39,113 nt of DNA from an uncultured Arthrobacter sp. (lineage in GTDB: Bacteria; Actinomycetota; Actinomycetes; Actinomycetales; Micrococcaceae), in assembly GCF_947495145.1 (NCBI RefSeq), contig NZ_CANLXP010000031.1, positions 1 through 39,113 of the forward strand, in the 5' to 3' direction. The translations under genes were made by a program, and so were the position numbers. The notes below the pieces were generated by a model. That model worked only from the letters and a program-made list of their open reading frames with translations. It was not told the DNA's origin and ran no database searches. Positions 8,622 through 17,002 of this stretch are shown in pieces. The first letter of the stretch is position 1, and each line of letters opens with the position of its first letter.

Positions 8622-9418
8622 TCAGCTGGAGTCGAGAAGACCGGGCCACCGCCACGCCGGCCGAAGCGCGGGAGGCCTTCCGCAACGGACTGGTGGTGCC
8701 GACGTCGGGCTGGTCCCGCGGTTACGCGCAGGCGAACGTGCTCGCCATCCCGCGCGAACAGGCTTTCGATCTGCTGCTCTTCGCCCAGCGCAACCCCAAG
8801 TCCTGCCCCGTCCTGGGCGTGCTGGAGCCGGGGGAGACCAGCGGTCCGCTGCTGGCGGGTGGTGACATCCGCACCGATGTCCCGAAGTACACGGTGTACC
8901 GCAACGGCGAGAAGGTCGACGAGCCCACCGACATCACCGGGTACTGGCGCGATGACCTCGTGACCTTCCTGATCGGCTGCTCCTTCACCTTCGAGGCGGC
9001 GCTGCAGGACGGCGGAGTCCGGATCGCGCACATCGACCAGGGCGTGAACGTGCCGATGTACCGGACGAACCGGGAGTGCACGCCGGCCGGCGCGATGTCC
9101 GGTCCACTCGTGGTCTCGATGCGGCCGGTGCCCGCCGCCCAGGTGGCCGACGCCGTCCGCATCACCTCACGCTACCCGGCCGTCCACGGCGCTCCCGTGC
9201 AGGTCGGCAATCCCGACGAGCTGGGAATCACCGAGCTGGGCAACCCGGATTTCGGCGAGCCGGTGAGCATTCCGGACGGACACCTGCCGGTGTTCTGGGC
9301 GTGCGGCGTCACTCCGCAGGCGGCGGTGATGCAGTCACGGCCGCCGCTCGCGATCGGTCACGCGCCGGGCCATATGCTCATCACCGACGCGCGGGACAGC
9401 GACTACCTGGTGCCCTGA
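8609..9418 (+). CDS. DUF1445 putative hydro-lyase (YcsI-like)
   Basis: A protein of about 269 residues of the DUF1445 family, labelled putative hydro-lyase in databases. The family start is recognisable ([33 protein letters not shown]), as are the central [24 protein letters not shown] and [12 protein letters not shown] segments and the C-terminal [11 protein letters not shown]. No cofactor site is known to me. The start is taken as GTG 8609, which overlaps the transporter stop (translational coupling); a start some residues later is possible because no strong ribosome-binding site is visible. In B. subtilis the homologue ycsI lies in the ycsFGI-kip operon, so a role in 5-oxoproline or lactam metabolism is likely. 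The reaction is not established. Confidence 0.83.
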   Translation: MVGIISWSREDRATATPAEAREAFRNGLVVPTSGWSRGYAQANVLAIPREQAFDLLLFAQRNPKSCPVLGVLEPGETSGPLLAGGDIRTDVPKYTVYRNGEKVDEPTDITGYWRDDLVTFLIGCSFTFEAALQDGGVRIAHIDQGVNVPMYRTNRECTPAGAMSGPLVVSMRPVPAAQVADAVRITSRYPAVHGAPVQVGNPDELGITELGNPDFGEPVSIPDGHLPVFWACGVTPQAAVMQSRPPLAIGHAPGHMLITDARDSDYLVP

Positions 9419-9422
9419 GTGC

Positions 9423-9888
9423 TTACGGGCCAAGCAGGGCTAACGGAATAACGGCTATCCCATCGGCACGTCTATAGGCTGCGGGTCCTGTCGTCAGTAC
9501 AGCTGTCTCTACCAGACGATCTCCGAGTGCGTTGCGGAGCCAGTGGAGATGACTGACGTCTCTGTCGCTCACCGTTGCGGCAAGTTTCACTTCGAATGCC
9601 ACGAGCTTGCCGTTATATCGTTCGAGCACCAGATCAACTTCACGATCGCCATTGCGAGTGCGGAAGTGCCCAACGGAAGCCTCCGCTGCCTGCGCAAGAA
9701 CGCGAACTGACAGAGTCGCGAGCGCTTCGAACAATTGGCCCAGCCAGCCGACGCCAGCGAACCCCGCGCAGAACCGGTCGACTGTTCAGTGGTCCCCGTC
9801 AGCTGCGCAGCGAGCGCCGGATCTGCGAGCTGATGTTTGGGCATCACTGCCAGCCGAAAGTAGTCGCTACTATCCCGAAAGCAGTAAC
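9423..9888 (-). pseudogene. Remnant of a DUF4143 (AAA ATPase) gene, frameshifted and 5'-truncated
   Basis: Two pieces of one DUF4143 domain lie in different minus-strand frames. The first (about 9888-9775) reads DYFRLAVMPKHQLADPALAA, a typical DUF4143 opening. The second (about 9780-9423) reads VGWLGQLFEALATLSVRVLA and then GDREVDLVLERYNGKLVAFEVK, the nuclease-like C-terminal part. A frame change near 9775-9795 joins them, and a stop closes the frame just upstream at about 9890. The whole N-terminal AAA ATPase half is missing. Full-length relatives are about 400 residues. It is therefore a decayed fragment lying between the two convergent arms of the Pxp-type locus, probably left by an insertion and deletion. 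It has no expected function. Confidence 0.8.
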
Positions 9889-9953
9889 TGTACTATCCCA
9901 TTAGCAGGCTAAAAACTATGCCATTAGCAGCACAGATTCCATGCGATCAGCAG
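9869..9953. repeat. 23-bp-period direct repeat array, four copies
   Basis: A 16-base unit recurs at exactly 23-base steps: ACTATCCCGAAAGCAG (9869-9884), ACTATCCCATTAGCAG (9892-9907), ACTATGCCATTAGCAG (9915-9930) and a degenerate copy at 9938-9953 matching the third at 12 of 16 positions. Seven-base spacers differ. The period is not a multiple of three, so it is not protein-coding. It lies between the GntR stop and the DUF4143 remnant, upstream of the remnant on the minus strand. It might be the operator array of the lost ATPase gene. Confidence 0.7.
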
Positions 9954-9956
9954 GCC

Positions 9957-10625
9957 TCAAGCGCCCTCTAGGTGCCCCAGCAGTTCGGCCTCGGCGGCGT
10001 CGAGATACGCTCGCAACTCGGCGGCCGCCAACTCGTTCTCGCCCGCGCGCAGGCGCTGCACCAGCTGTGCGTTGCGGTCAACGTAGTGCGTGTGGAAGTC
10101 CGGCGCGGAGGCCATGGCGTGAAACACCAGCCGCATCTCCGCCAGCACCCGGTCCATCAGTTCCCGCAGCGAATCGCTACCGGTCAGCCCTACTACGGTC
10201 TCGTGGAACGCCTGGTTGGCGTTGGCCATATCGGGAACCGAGCCGGCGTCCCGTGCTGCCTTTGCCCGGCTGATGATGGACTCCATCGCGTCCAATGCCT
10301 CCGCCGTCGGCCTGCCCCACAACACTGCCGCCGGCTCAATGGTCCGCCGAACCCGGTAGATTTCACGCACTTCCTCCACACCGGGTGACGCCACGAAGAC
10401 ACCCCGGTTCGGAATCCGCGTCACGATCGACTCACCCTCAAGCGTGGCGAACGCCTGCCGCAGCGTGTTCCGCGAAACCCCGAGCGACGCCGACAGCGAC
10501 TGCTCCGACAGCTTCGACCCCGGCGTCAGCTGCCCCGCCGCAATCCGCGCCCGCAGCACCGACGCAACCCACGCCGTCGTATGCGCGTGCTCAGCGGCGA
10601 TCTTCTCGTCTTCTGCGATAGTCAT
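9957..10625 (-). CDS. GntR/FadR-family transcriptional regulator of the Pxp-type locus
   Basis: A 222-residue GntR regulator. The N-terminal winged helix-turn-helix is clear (LRARIAAGQLTPGSKLSEQSLSASLGVSRNTLRQAFATLEGESIVTRIPNRGVFVA, about residues 24-80), followed by an all-helical FCD ligand-binding domain with conserved FHETVVGLTGSDSLRELMDRVLAEM. FCD domains bind small carboxylic acids, often with a metal. The gene starts two bases after the stop of the biotin carboxylase gene, so it ends the pxp operon. By position it probably senses 5-oxoproline or a related compound and binds the TTGTTSAACAA sites at 7304-7338 and 14934-14944. This is an analogue of kipR in position only; the ligand is inferred. 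Confidence 0.88.
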   Translation of the reverse strand: MTIAEDEKIAAEHAHTTAWVASVLRARIAAGQLTPGSKLSEQSLSASLGVSRNTLRQAFATLEGESIVTRIPNRGVFVASPGVEEVREIYRVRRTIEPAAVLWGRPTAEALDAMESIISRAKAARDAGSVPDMANANQAFHETVVGLTGSDSLRELMDRVLAEMRLVFHAMASAPDFHTHYVDRNAQLVQRLRAGENELAAAELRAYLDAAEAELLGHLEGA

Positions 10626-10627
10626 GG

Positions 10628-12367
10628 CTACTCAACGGTACCCAAAACCTCACCGCGCACGATGGCGGCACCCGGCTCCCGCTCGCCGCGCCGGAAAGTG
10701 CCGGCGGACGACGCGTTTACAACGGTTTCCATCTTCATCGCTTCCAGTACCGCGACGGGCTGACCGGCACTCACGTGGGCACCGTCGTCGGCCAGCCACT
10801 TCACCAGGGTGCCGCCCATGGGAGCTTGAACGGCGCCGTCGTTCTGTGCCTTTTCCTCCTCAGCAGAGGAAGGAACGACGGCGGTGCTCCCGCCGGTCAT
10901 CAAGGCCGCGAACATCTTTGCCGGCAGACCGAGCTGGACCGCCTTGCCGTCGATCTCAACGGTGAGCGTTTCGCGGCGGGCGACCGGGCCGGTAAGTCCA
11001 CTGTCTAGCGACGCGGCGAGGCGCTCGGTGAACTCGGATTCGATCCAGGTGGTGTAAACGCCCAGCCGGTCGGACTGGGTGAAATCCGGGTCACGCACGA
11101 CCGCACGGTGGAACGGGACCACCGTCGGCAGACCCTCGATACGAAGCTCGTCCAAGGCGGTTCGGGCGCGGCGGAGGGCCTGGGCGCGGTCCGCCCCGTG
11201 CACGATCAGCTTGGCCATCAGCGAGTCGTATTCGGCGGGGACGCTCGACCCGGACCGGACGCCGGTGTCTACGCGGATGCCGGCACCGGTGGGCGCTTCG
11301 AAGACGTCCACGGGTCCGGGGGAGGGCAGGAAGCCGCGGCCGGCGTCCTCGGCGTTGAGCCGGAACTCGAAGGCGTGCCCGTGCGGTACGGGGTCCTCGG
11401 TAATGGACACGGGCAGGCCGGCAGCGATGCGGAACTGTTCACGCACGAGGTCGATTCCGGACGTTTCCTCGGTCACCGGGTGCTCCACCTGGAGGCGGGT
11501 GTTGACCTCGAGAAAGGAGATCACGCCGTCGGGCGCCACCAGGTACTCGACTGTTCCTGCACCGGTGTACCCGGCCTCGCGGCAGATAGCGCGGGCGGAT
11601 TCGTGGATGCGGCTGCGCTGGTCATCGGTGAGGAACGGCGCGGGCGCTTCCTCAACCAGCTTCTGGTTGCGCCGTTGCAGCGAACAGTCGCGGGTGCCGA
11701 CCACGACGACGTTCCCGTGCGTATCCGCCAGCACCTGCGCCTCGACGTGGCGGGGTTTGTCGAGGAACCGCTCGACGAAGCATTCACCACGACCGAATGC
11801 GACTGTTGCTTCGCGGACGGCCGAGTCGAAGGCGTCGTCGATGTCCTCGATGCGGTGCGCGATCTTCAGTCCGCGTCCGCCGCCGCCGAATGCCGCCTTG
11901 ATCGCCACCGGAACGCCGTGCTGCTCCGCGAAGGAGCGGACCTCATCGGCATTGGCCACGGGGCCGTCCGTCCCGGGAACGAGCGGCGCGCCGGCGCGGA
12001 CTGCGATCTCGCGGGCGCTGACCTTGTTGCCCAGACTGCGGATAGCCTCCGGTGACGGGCCGATCCAGGTGAGTCCGGCGTCGAGCACTGCCTGCGCGAA
12101 GTCCGCGTTCTCGGAAAGGAAACCGTAGCCGGGGTGCACCGCGTCGGCACCGGCGCGGGCCGCGACGTCGAGCAGTTTCGGGATGTTCAGGTAGGTGTCG
12201 GCGCTGGCGGAACCACCGAGCGCGTAAGCCTCGTCGCTGAGGCGGACGTGCAGCGCGTCGGCGTCGGGATCGGCGTAGACCGCGACGGAACCTAGCTCCG
12301 CATCGGCGCAGGCACGGGCAATTCGGACGGCGATTTCGCCGCGGTTGGCGATCAGGACCTTTTTCAT
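10628..12367 (-). CDS. Biotin carboxylase-BCCP fusion, acetyl/propionyl-CoA carboxylase alpha type
   Basis: About 579 residues. The N-terminal biotin carboxylase opens with [19 protein letters not shown], has the ATP-grasp glycine loop ([11 protein letters not shown]) and the family segments [19 protein letters not shown] and [14 protein letters not shown]. The C-terminal lipoyl-type BCCP carries the biotinylation site EAMKMET about 40 residues from the end. It would charge its own biotin with CO2 from bicarbonate at the cost of ATP. The open frame extends to 12886, but that extension overlaps pxpBC and is not homologous; the start at 12367 lies two bases after the pxpBC stop. No acyl-CoA carboxyltransferase beta gene is present. 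The nearby partner is KipI-KipA, whose domains also occur in urea carboxylase, so the acceptor may be a lactam or amide rather than a CoA ester (inference). Confidence 0.88.
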   Translation of the reverse strand: MKKVLIANRGEIAVRIARACADAELGSVAVYADPDADALHVRLSDEAYALGGSASADTYLNIPKLLDVAARAGADAVHPGYGFLSENADFAQAVLDAGLTWIGPSPEAIRSLGNKVSAREIAVRAGAPLVPGTDGPVANADEVRSFAEQHGVPVAIKAAFGGGGRGLKIAHRIEDIDDAFDSAVREATVAFGRGECFVERFLDKPRHVEAQVLADTHGNVVVVGTRDCSLQRRNQKLVEEAPAPFLTDDQRSRIHESARAICREAGYTGAGTVEYLVAPDGVISFLEVNTRLQVEHPVTEETSGIDLVREQFRIAAGLPVSITEDPVPHGHAFEFRLNAEDAGRGFLPSPGPVDVFEAPTGAGIRVDTGVRSGSSVPAEYDSLMAKLIVHGADRAQALRRARTALDELRIEGLPTVVPFHRAVVRDPDFTQSDRLGVYTTWIESEFTERLAASLDSGLTGPVARRETLTVEIDGKAVQLGLPAKMFAALMTGGSTAVVPSSAEEEKAQNDGAVQAPMGGTLVKWLADDGAHVSAGQPVAVLEAMKMETVVNASSAGTFRRGEREPGAAIVRGEVLGTVE

Positions 12368-12369
12368 GG

Positions 12370-14127
12370 TCAGGGCTCCATTTCGAGAAAACGCACGGTG
12401 GTGCCGGGCGGAAGTTGGGCTGCGGCGGGCAGGTCCTCGGGCACGACGACGCCGATCACCGGATACCCGCCCGTCACCGGATGGTCGGCAAGGAAAAGGA
12501 CGGGAAGGCCCGACGGCGGCACCTGCAGTGAGCCTGCCACCACACCTTCGCTGGGGAGCTCCTCGGTGCGTGCGCGTTCGAGGGGCTTGCCGTTCTCGGC
12601 GGCTGCGTCGGATCGACCGGGCGGAAATGACGACGGTTCCGGCGATGGGGTGGCTATTTCCGCCCGGTCGATGGGGAGTCCGAGGCGGACGCCGATGCGG
12701 TTGGACTCCGCCGTGACGGACCAGGGGTGTTCGGTGAGGGCGGCCTGCGATTCTGGCGTGAACCAGTCCTGGCGGGGGCCGATGGTGATGCGCAGCGTCA
12801 CCGTTTCCCGGTGCTCGAGGATGTCCGGCGGCAGGGTCGAGGTTTCCGGCGCACCGACAATCCGTCGCGTTGAGTTGGCAGGACACGCCCCTAATGGCCG
12901 ACCATTCGGGGCGTGTCCTGCCAACTCAACGGGGGGATTCTCATGATCGATGCCACCAACCGGCAACACTGTTCCCTGTTCGAGGACTCGCGGGCCGATC
13001 CCGGACATCAGGTCCGTCGCGCGGCTGCCGAGCACCGGTTCAACGTCGATTCCGCCGCGGACGGCGAGGTAGGTGCGCAGCCCAGCATCGGGCAGGTCAA
13101 GGTGGAGGCTTTCGCCGTCGTGCAGGGCGAAGGGCGTGTACATGGGCGCAGTGCGCTCGCCGTGCTGTCCCTCGATGCGTACGGCAGTCGGTGCGCCGGC
13201 GAGGGCGAGGGTCAGTTCCCCATGAGCCTGAACGGCCAGTCCGCCGAGGACACTTTCGACGACGGCGTCCCCCGGCTCGTTGCCGACCAGGCGGTTGGCT
13301 TGCCGGGCGCTCGCAGTGTCGGCGGCTCCGGAGGCAGAGACGCCGAGGTCGCCGAGTCCGGGCCGTCCGAGGTCCTGAATCAGCGACTGCGGACCGGGGG
13401 TGAGTACCTCGAGGGAGGGGCCGGCAGCGGAAGGGCCGGCGTCGTCGTTCTTGTCCTGGATGTCCGCAAGCTCGATCGCCTCACGTACCGCGACGTACTG
13501 CACCGTAGTGCCAGGCCGCAGAAGCGCGGGCTGGTCGCGGTCGAGGTCCCACATGCGGGCGGCGGAGCGGCCGATCAGTTGCCAGCCGCCGGGGGAGCGG
13601 CGCGGGTAGACGGCGGAGAAGTTGCCGGCCAGGGCGACCGATCCGGCGGGTACGGCAGTGCGCGGGCTGGTGCGGCGGGGGACGTTGAGGGTCTCGTTCT
13701 CGCCCACCAGATAGGCGAATCCGGGCGCGAACCCGCCGAAAGCCGCTGTCCACAGTTGGCCGGTGTGGGCTTCGACGACGCCGTTCGCGCCGAGGCCGGT
13801 GAGGCGGCCCACCTCGGTGAGGTCGTCGCCGTCGTACACCACCTCAATCCGGACGGGATTCCCGGAAGCCAGCGCGTCCTTTGACGGAGCGGCATTCAGA
13901 CTCGCCATGGCCGAGCGGGCGGCGCGGGCATTGGCGCGGGAGTCAAAGACGGCCAGGACCGTGCGCGCAGCGGCGAGGACATCGACCTGGCCCCGCAGTG
14001 GCTGCTCAGCCAGTTGAGCGTGAAGGGCAAGGACGGCGTCGAGCGATTCGAGTTCGATGAGCAGGGCGCGCGGGCCGGCCCAATGAATCTCCGTCAGCAT
14101 GCCGCTGTGAGGGTCGCCAGCACTCAC
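12370..14127 (-). CDS. pxpBC: 5-oxoprolinase subunit B-C fusion (KipI-KipA / AHS1-AHS2)
   Basis: 585 residues joining two proteins that are separate in E. coli. Residues about 10-215 are PxpB/KipI (AHS1), with [13 protein letters not shown] and [27 protein letters not shown]. Residues about 233-585 are PxpC/KipA (AHS2), with [30 protein letters not shown] and the C-terminal [17 protein letters not shown]. In E. coli these subunits work with PxpA to hydrolyse 5-oxoproline with ATP. The same two domains form the carboxyltransferase part of urea carboxylase. The GTG start (14127) overlaps the pxpA stop by four bases. A long DNA palindrome (12868-12931) lies inside the KipA half and adds about 22 residues (ELAGHAP...GACPANST) without breaking the frame. 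A second low-complexity stretch rich in Pro, Ser and Glu (about 490-530) precedes the C-terminal segment. Confidence 0.87.
   Translation of the reverse strand: MSAGDPHSGMLTEIHWAGPRALLIELESLDAVLALHAQLAEQPLRGQVDVLAAARTVLAVFDSRANARAARSAMASLNAAPSKDALASGNPVRIEVVYDGDDLTEVGRLTGLGANGVVEAHTGQLWTAAFGGFAPGFAYLVGENETLNVPRRTSPRTAVPAGSVALAGNFSAVYPRRSPGGWQLIGRSAARMWDLDRDQPALLRPGTTVQYVAVREAIELADIQDKNDDAGPSAAGPSLEVLTPGPQSLIQDLGRPGLGDLGVSASGAADTASARQANRLVGNEPGDAVVESVLGGLAVQAHGELTLALAGAPTAVRIEGQHGERTAPMYTPFALHDGESLHLDLPDAGLRTYLAVRGGIDVEPVLGSRATDLMSGIGPRVLEQGTVLPVGGIDHENPPVELAGHAPNGRPLGACPANSTRRIVGAPETSTLPPDILEHRETVTLRITIGPRQDWFTPESQAALTEHPWSVTAESNRIGVRLGLPIDRAEIATPSPEPSSFPPGRSDAAAENGKPLERARTEELPSEGVVAGSLQVPPSGLPVLFLADHPVTGGYPVIGVVVPEDLPAAAQLPPGTTVRFLEMEP
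12868..12931. repeat. 64-base near-perfect palindrome inside pxpBC
   Basis: Arms 12868-12891 and 12908-12931 are perfectly complementary over 24 bases. After one mismatch (12892/12907) the pairing continues for five bases (AATGG 12893-12897 with CCATT 12902-12906), closing on the four-base loop CCGA. It lies in frame within the KipA domain and encodes about residues 399-420. The size, near-perfect symmetry and linker location suggest a small palindromic mobile element inserted into coding DNA. No second copy was noticed in this window. Confidence 0.85.
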
Positions 14128-14882
14128 ACGAAGCTCCGGATGCCGACGCCGGCGGCTTCCAGTTCGCGGCGGACGGCGGCGGACATCGCTACAGCGCCGT
14201 CGGTATCGCCGTGGAGGCAGATGCTTTCGGCGTTGGTTTCGATGGCGGAGCCGTCGCGGGCGATGATCGTGCCTTCGGTGGCGAGTCGGACCATGTTGGC
14301 GGCCACAGTCTTTTCATCGTGGAGAACTGCATCCGGTTCACGGCGGGAGACGAGCGTGCCGTCGGGGTTGTAGGCGCGGTCGGCGAAGGCTTCGGAGACT
14401 CCGCGGAGTCCGGCGGCTTCGGCTTTCTTGAGTGCGACGGAGCCCGGCAGGAGCAGCATCGGGAGATCGCCGCCGAAGGCTTTGACGGCGTCGACCACTG
14501 CCTTGGCCTGGATCTCGTGGGTGACGATCGTGTTGTAGAGCGCGCCGTGCGGCTTGACGTAGCGGATGGTGCCGCCGGCTGCGCGGGCAATCGCGTCGAG
14601 CGCGCCGATTTGGTAGAGGACGTCGTCGGCCAGTTCTGTGGGGGAGCAGTCGAGAAAGCGGCGACCGAAGCCCGCGAGATCGCGGTAGCCCACATGGGCG
14701 CCGATGGTTACGTCGGCGGCAACGGCGTCGCGGCAGGTCTGGGCGATGGTTGACGGATCACCGGCGTGGAAGCCGCAGGCCACGTTGGCGCTGGAGACGG
14801 AGCGGAAGATGGCGGCGTCGTCGCCCATGGTCCAGTTGCCGAAGGACTCGCCGACGTCGCTGTTCAGGTCGATGAAAGCCAT
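14124..14882 (-). CDS. pxpA: 5-oxoprolinase subunit A (LamB/YcsF family)
   Basis: A 252-residue LamB/YcsF protein, the size usual for the family. It opens with [22 protein letters not shown] and contains [27 protein letters not shown], the VKPHGALYN motif and a C-terminal [11 protein letters not shown], all hallmark segments that build a polysaccharide-deacetylase-like barrel with metal-ligand His and Asp residues. In E. coli PxpA with PxpB and PxpC opens the lactam ring of 5-oxoproline to glutamate using ATP. It is the first gene of a four-gene operon, pxpA-pxpBC-BC/BCCP-gntR, with overlaps or two-base gaps throughout. GAGGATC lies just upstream of the ATG, and the operator-like palindrome TTGTTCAACAA is about 50-60 bases upstream. 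Confidence 0.92.
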   Translation of the reverse strand: MAFIDLNSDVGESFGNWTMGDDAAIFRSVSSANVACGFHAGDPSTIAQTCRDAVAADVTIGAHVGYRDLAGFGRRFLDCSPTELADDVLYQIGALDAIARAAGGTIRYVKPHGALYNTIVTHEIQAKAVVDAVKAFGGDLPMLLLPGSVALKKAEAAGLRGVSEAFADRAYNPDGTLVSRREPDAVLHDEKTVAANMVRLATEGTIIARDGSAIETNAESICLHGDTDGAVAMSAAVRRELEAAGVGIRSFV

Positions 14883-14933
14883 AGTGATCCTCGTCTCGTT
14901 TGTGGTTCACCCAGCATGCACGAGATTAGCGGA

Positions 14934-14944
14934 TTGTTCAACAA
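14934..14944. promoter_or_regulatory. Palindromic operator site before pxpA
   Basis: The perfect palindrome TTGTTCAACAA lies 52 bases upstream of the pxpA start. It is identical to the site at 7328-7338 and differs only in the central base from 7304-7314, both upstream of the NRAMP-like gene. Shared sites at the two outer ends of the convergent locus suggest control by the GntR/FadR protein encoded at the end of the pxp operon. Confidence 0.65.
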
Positions 14945-15026
14945 TATGTACGACTGGTTAACGGCTTCGGCAGTCTGCGGGGATGGTCTTTGACGCATCC
15001 GACGCCGTAACCACCAGACTGTGCTT

Positions 15027-15731
15027 ATGGAGTGTACGCGTGCGAAGGACTGGCTGATCGGGGCCGCTGGGATGATCCTCGTGCTGGGCATGACGATTGC
15101 GATCCTCTGGTGGGCCGTGAGCGACCCGGCGGGAGGGTCCGGGGCGGAGCCGTCGCCCTCTCCGTCGCCGTCTGTGGACGCGCCCGGCGACCTTCGGCCG
15201 AACGCAGCTCCGCCAAACGATCTGCGCGACGACGAGACGTGGCTCGCTGATCTCGAGCTGGACGCCGGGACGGTTGTGACCGCAGGCTCGACGCTCCGGG
15301 ATGTCCGGGCAACCGGGCAGGACGTGGTTACGGGCCCAAATGGGATGGTCGCGGCACGGCTCTCCGTAGACGCGACTGTGCCGTTCGAGGTTGTCGCCGA
15401 AGAACTTGGAGGCGGGGCCGTGGTCCGCGCTGCCGACGACGGTCAGGCCGCCGTTGTCCGCACCGTCGAGGCACTGGGCCGAGAACTTCGAGTCGTGGCA
15501 ACGGGCACGGTCGAGGTCAAGGGCGGCAGGCTTGTGGTCGAGCCACGTTCGATCGACGTCGGCGGGCCGGACTTTCTTTCTGATGCCCTCGGCGCCGTGG
15601 TGCGCAGCCTTGTGACGATCGAGCACGACATTGAAGGTTTGCCCGAGGGGCTTGCGCTGCAGGACGTCGCAGTCCAGGAGGACGGTTTTCGAGCCAATTT
15701 GCAGGGTGAGGACGTCACGATCGTGCAGTAG
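15027..15731 (+). CDS. DUF2993 (LmeA-like) membrane-anchored protein
   Basis: About 234 residues. A single hydrophobic N-terminal helix (WLIGAAGMILVLGMTIAILWWAV) anchors the protein, followed by a Ser/Pro-rich linker (about residues 37-60). The rest resembles DUF2993, a lipid-binding domain found in actinobacterial cell-envelope proteins such as LmeA, with LDAGTVVTAGSTLRDVRATG, VSVDAT-type strands and the terminal GLPEGLALQDVAVQEDGFRANLQGEDV, which is typical. It probably faces the outside of the membrane and binds phospholipid or supports lipoglycan assembly; that is family knowledge. No clear ribosome-binding site is visible. ATG 15027 is chosen, with in-frame GTG 15021 as the alternative. 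It is transcribed divergently from the pxp operon and shares a terminator with the convergent DoxX gene. Confidence 0.8.
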   Translation: MECTRAKDWLIGAAGMILVLGMTIAILWWAVSDPAGGSGAEPSPSPSPSVDAPGDLRPNAAPPNDLRDDETWLADLELDAGTVVTAGSTLRDVRATGQDVVTGPNGMVAARLSVDATVPFEVVAEELGGGAVVRAADDGQAAVVRTVEALGRELRVVATGTVEVKGGRLVVEPRSIDVGGPDFLSDALGAVVRSLVTIEHDIEGLPEGLALQDVAVQEDGFRANLQGEDVTIVQ

Positions 15732-15768
15732 CTTCCCCGCGCCGGTGCCGGAGCGGTCCAGGCATGGA

Positions 15769-15802
15769 AAAGGGAGGAAGCCGCTGCCGGCTTCCTCCCT
15801 TT
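15769..15802. terminator. Bidirectional terminator hairpin
   Basis: A perfect 15-bp stem (AAAGGGAGGAAGCCG, 15769-15783, with 15788-15802) closes on the loop CTGC. It has A-rich and T-rich flanks on the two sides and lies between the convergent DUF2993 and DoxX genes, so it can terminate both. Confidence 0.85.
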
Positions 15803-15817
15803 CGAGTTCTGTGACGC

Positions 15818-16252
15818 TTACGCCAGCGCGCTCACGCGTGAGTCGCGGCGGCCGAACAGCGCGTAGTCAGCCGAGGCGCGGCCTGGTCCAACCAGTGCGA
15901 GGGCCAGGGCGGCAGCACCGAGCAGCAGCACCAGTTCGTAGCCGTTGTTCGCAACGAAGACGCCGGCGGAGATGTGCACGAGGACCAGTGCGCCGAGCAT
16001 GTCGAGGGTCAGCAGCACCGCGACGGGGCGGGTGAGGAGGCCCAGGATCAGTGCGATCCCACCGACCAGCTCGAGCGTGGCAATCACGGGGGCGGCGATC
16101 TCGGACATGGGGATGCCCATGTCACCGAAGGCGGCGGTGGTGCCGGCGATGGTCCATTCGTTGAACTTCTGCCAGCCGTGGGCGGCGAAAAGGAAGCCGA
16201 CGACGACGCGAAGCACGGTACGGGCAGTGGTGGTCAGGGTGGCGTTGTTCAT
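15818..16252 (-). CDS. DoxX family membrane protein (copy 2)
   Basis: A 144-residue four-helix membrane protein, a close paralogue of the DoxX gene at 6729-7154. The two share FAAHGWQKxxEWTIAGT-like, DMGxPxxxIAAPVIxTLELVGGIAL and GYELVLxLGAAALAxALxGPGR segments and an ALFGRRxSR tail. The start at 16252 has GGACTTTC upstream. The family is linked in some actinobacteria to redox homeostasis; no catalytic site is known. It follows the NADP oxidoreductase gene on the same strand but is separated by 142 bases that include a hairpin (16340-16375), so it probably has its own promoter. Confidence 0.9.
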   Translation of the reverse strand: MNNATLTTTARTVLRVVVGFLFAAHGWQKFNEWTIAGTTAAFGDMGIPMSEIAAPVIATLELVGGIALILGLLTRPVAVLLTLDMLGALVLVHISAGVFVANNGYELVLLLGAAALALALVGPGRASADYALFGRRDSRVSALA

Positions 16253-16339
16253 GAAAGTCCGTTTCGGGGTCTCGGGGTGCTGTCGTGAGCGGTGTTCATG
16301 CCTGTGCGGCAGGCGCCGGGAGGCGCGGGAAACTGGGTG

Positions 16340-16375
16340 CGACGCCGGTGCGCACTGTGGTGAGCACCGGCGTCG
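16340..16375 (-). terminator. Hairpin downstream of the NADP oxidoreductase gene
   Basis: A perfect 12-bp stem (CGACGCCGGTGC, 16340-16351, with 16364-16375) with a 12-base loop lies 19 bases after the stop codon of the minus-strand oxidoreductase. There is no T-tract, so termination is likely but not certain. Confidence 0.55.
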
Positions 16376-16394
16376 TGCTGGTGATTGTGGCTGA

Positions 16395-16970
16395 TTAGCG
16401 GACGAGGGCGAATCCGCTGGTCCATTGGATCTTCTCGCTGGCGGCGAGGGTCAGCTGCAGGAAGCCGAGGGCTTCGAGCTCGCGGGCGCGGGCCAGGGAA
16501 CCGGAGTCGACGGCGTCCACTCCGCCGGCCTTGACGGCGTCGGCGAGGGTGTTCTTGGCATCGGTATCGTCACCGGCAATAAGCACGGTGGTCTGGTTCT
16601 GACCGACGGTCTTGGAACCGAGGGTTGCCGCGAAGTTGGTATTGAAAGCCTTGACGACCTTCGACGACGGCAGTGCCGACGCGAGTTCAGCGGCGGCGGA
16701 GCTGTCAGCAGCAACCACGAGCGAATCGAAGGTTTCGAAGTTCAGCGGGTTGGTGATGTCGACGACGATCTTGCCGGACAGCTGGTCGCCGTACTGAGCA
16801 ACGATGTCCTTGAGCGCGGGGTAGGGGACTGCCAAAACAACGACGTCGCCGTTGACGGTGGCGCCGGTGCTGGACGAGTCGATGTGCTCGACGGACGAGC
16901 CGCCTGCTGCAACAACGCTTGCGATGGCGCCGCCCATGTTGCCCTTGCCGAAGATGGTGAACGAAGTCAT
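16395..16970 (-). CDS. F420-dependent NADP oxidoreductase-like Rossmann protein
   Basis: About 191 residues. The N-terminal Rossmann motif reads FTIFGKGNMGGAIASVVAAGG, then DVVVLAVPYPALKDIV and KIVVDITNPLNFETF, and AFNTNFAATLG. These are typical of the small NADP oxidoreductase, coenzyme F420-dependent family (NADPH:F420 reductase-like). Such proteins move hydride between NADP and a deazaflavin or another acceptor; the real acceptor here is not known. The start at 16970 is chosen because AAGGAGC lies seven bases upstream; the longer frame to 17021 lacks support. It is divergent from a MarR regulator, with a palindrome between them that probably controls both. Confidence 0.85.
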   Translation of the reverse strand: MTSFTIFGKGNMGGAIASVVAAGGSSVEHIDSSSTGATVNGDVVVLAVPYPALKDIVAQYGDQLSGKIVVDITNPLNFETFDSLVVAADSSAAAELASALPSSKVVKAFNTNFAATLGSKTVGQNQTTVLIAGDDTDAKNTLADAVKAGGVDAVDSGSLARARELEALGFLQLTLAASEKIQWTSGFALVR

Positions 16971-17002
16971 GTGAAGCTCCTTGAAGAGAATTACTTGCGG
17001 GT

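Noticed and set aside
9869..9953. Possible CRISPR array
   Set aside because: Units are only 16 bases and degenerate, spacers are seven bases, and no cas genes are nearby.
10628..12367. Ordinary acetyl-CoA carboxylase for fatty-acid synthesis
   Set aside because: No carboxyltransferase beta subunit is nearby and the gene is coupled to pxpBC and a GntR regulator; kept as an alternative only.
12368..12886. N-terminal extension of the biotin carboxylase reading frame to 12886
   Set aside because: It overlaps pxpBC on the same strand, is Arg/Pro-rich shadow translation, and the family N-terminus [17 protein letters not shown] begins at 12367.
12868..12931. Palindrome as a transcription terminator
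   Set aside because: It lies in the middle of an intact coding frame and has no T-tract on either side.
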